Shown here: positions 12,614 to 12,698 of the stretch, piece by piece
How positions within the stretch are numbered: the stretch's first letter is position 1
Layout: every line of letters begins with the position of its first letter
Origin: Microcaldota archaeon
GTDB lineage: Archaea; Micrarchaeota; Micrarchaeia; Micrarchaeales; CABMGC01
Direction of reading: 5' to 3'
DNA length: 12,698 nucleotides
NCBI GenBank assembly: GCA_021791075.1
Contig: JAJYXH010000057.1
Coordinates: 1 to 12,698, forward strand
Translations under genes and position numbers: made by a program
The notes under the pieces: generated by a model
Database searches by the model: none
What the model was told of the DNA's origin: nothing
The model's input: only the letters and a program-made list of their open reading frames with translations

Positions 12614-12698
12614 ATGGTTGTCATGGAAACTGCATATAAATACAGAGCGTATCCTTCAAAGGAACAGAAAGAACTGCTTAATCGTCAGATGTTCCTCG
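12614..12698 (+). CDS. tnpB: TnpB-family RNA-guided nuclease, N-terminal fragment (runs off window)
   Basis: Only the first 28 codons are present. After MVVMETA the sequence YKYRAYPSKEQKELLNRQMF matches the N-terminal segment of IS200/IS605 TnpB (OrfB), whose consensus is roughly KYRxYPTxEQxxLLxxxF, the helix-turn-helix lead-in. TnpB proteins are transposon-borne RNA-guided DNA nucleases related to Cas12, guided by an RNA from the element's right end. The catalytic RuvC and zinc-finger parts lie beyond the window, so I cannot say whether the gene is intact or whether a tnpA partner exists; none is upstream. The start may be ATG 12614 or ATG 12623. The AT-richer sequence around it and the upstream hairpin fit an inserted element. 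The short length limits confidence. Confidence 0.8.
   Translation, partial: MVVMETAYKYRAYPSKEQKELLNRQMFL

Noticed and set aside
1..12698. CRISPR array or defence island
   Set aside because: No regularly spaced direct repeats and no cas-like or restriction genes; the only related item is the TnpB fragment at the right end.

Overview
The window looks like a piece of an archaeal chromosome. It encodes RadA recombinase, diphthine synthase (diphthamide exists only on archaeal and eukaryotic EF-2) and a stand-alone archaeal-type TYW1 for wyosine tRNA modification. Most genes that open a transcription unit have a TATA-like box about 25-33 nt before the start codon and almost no leader, as in archaea with leaderless mRNAs. 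AGG and ATA codons dominate the genes. A mixed, aerobic-type TCA gene set in a compact archaeal genome fits acidophilic lineages such as Micrarchaeota/ARMAN or Thermoplasmatales, but the sequence alone does not settle the taxon.

Layout. (1) 1-2497, plus strand: the 3' part of TYW1 (its 5' end lies outside the window), a multi-pass UPF0104/flippase-like membrane protein 4 nt downstream, then a small ankyrin-type protein behind a palindromic TATA box. (2) 2498-2756: a non-coding convergent spacer with several complementary segments. (3) 2757-4479, minus strand: a radA-dphB gene pair separated by 1 nt. (4) 4480-4727: a divergent promoter region. (5) 4728-5549, plus strand: two or three small unrecognised ORFs. 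The reading frame clearly changes near 4915-4930, so the first two may be one frame-disrupted gene. (6) 5620-12237: a TCA-cycle block with NADP-type isocitrate dehydrogenase (plus), citrate synthase (minus, stop codon overlapping that of icd), and aconitase followed by malate:quinone oxidoreductase (plus). Citrate synthase and aconitase diverge from a 46-nt spacer that holds one TATA-like box usable in both directions. (7) 12234-12698: a small unknown gene translationally coupled to mqo, an AT-richer stretch with a hairpin, and the first 28 codons of an IS200/IS605-type tnpB running off the window.

How the genes fit together. Mqo oxidises malate to oxaloacetate and passes electrons to quinone. 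GltA condenses oxaloacetate with acetyl-CoA, aconitase isomerises citrate, and Icd makes 2-oxoglutarate and NADPH. The block is therefore the malate to 2-oxoglutarate arc of the oxidative cycle in one place. The upstream genes are housekeeping functions in tRNA and EF-2 modification, recombination and the membrane. No CRISPR array, rRNA or tRNA was seen. The parts least explained by known families are the 4728-5549 small-ORF cluster, the 2498-2756 spacer and the mqo/tnpB junction.
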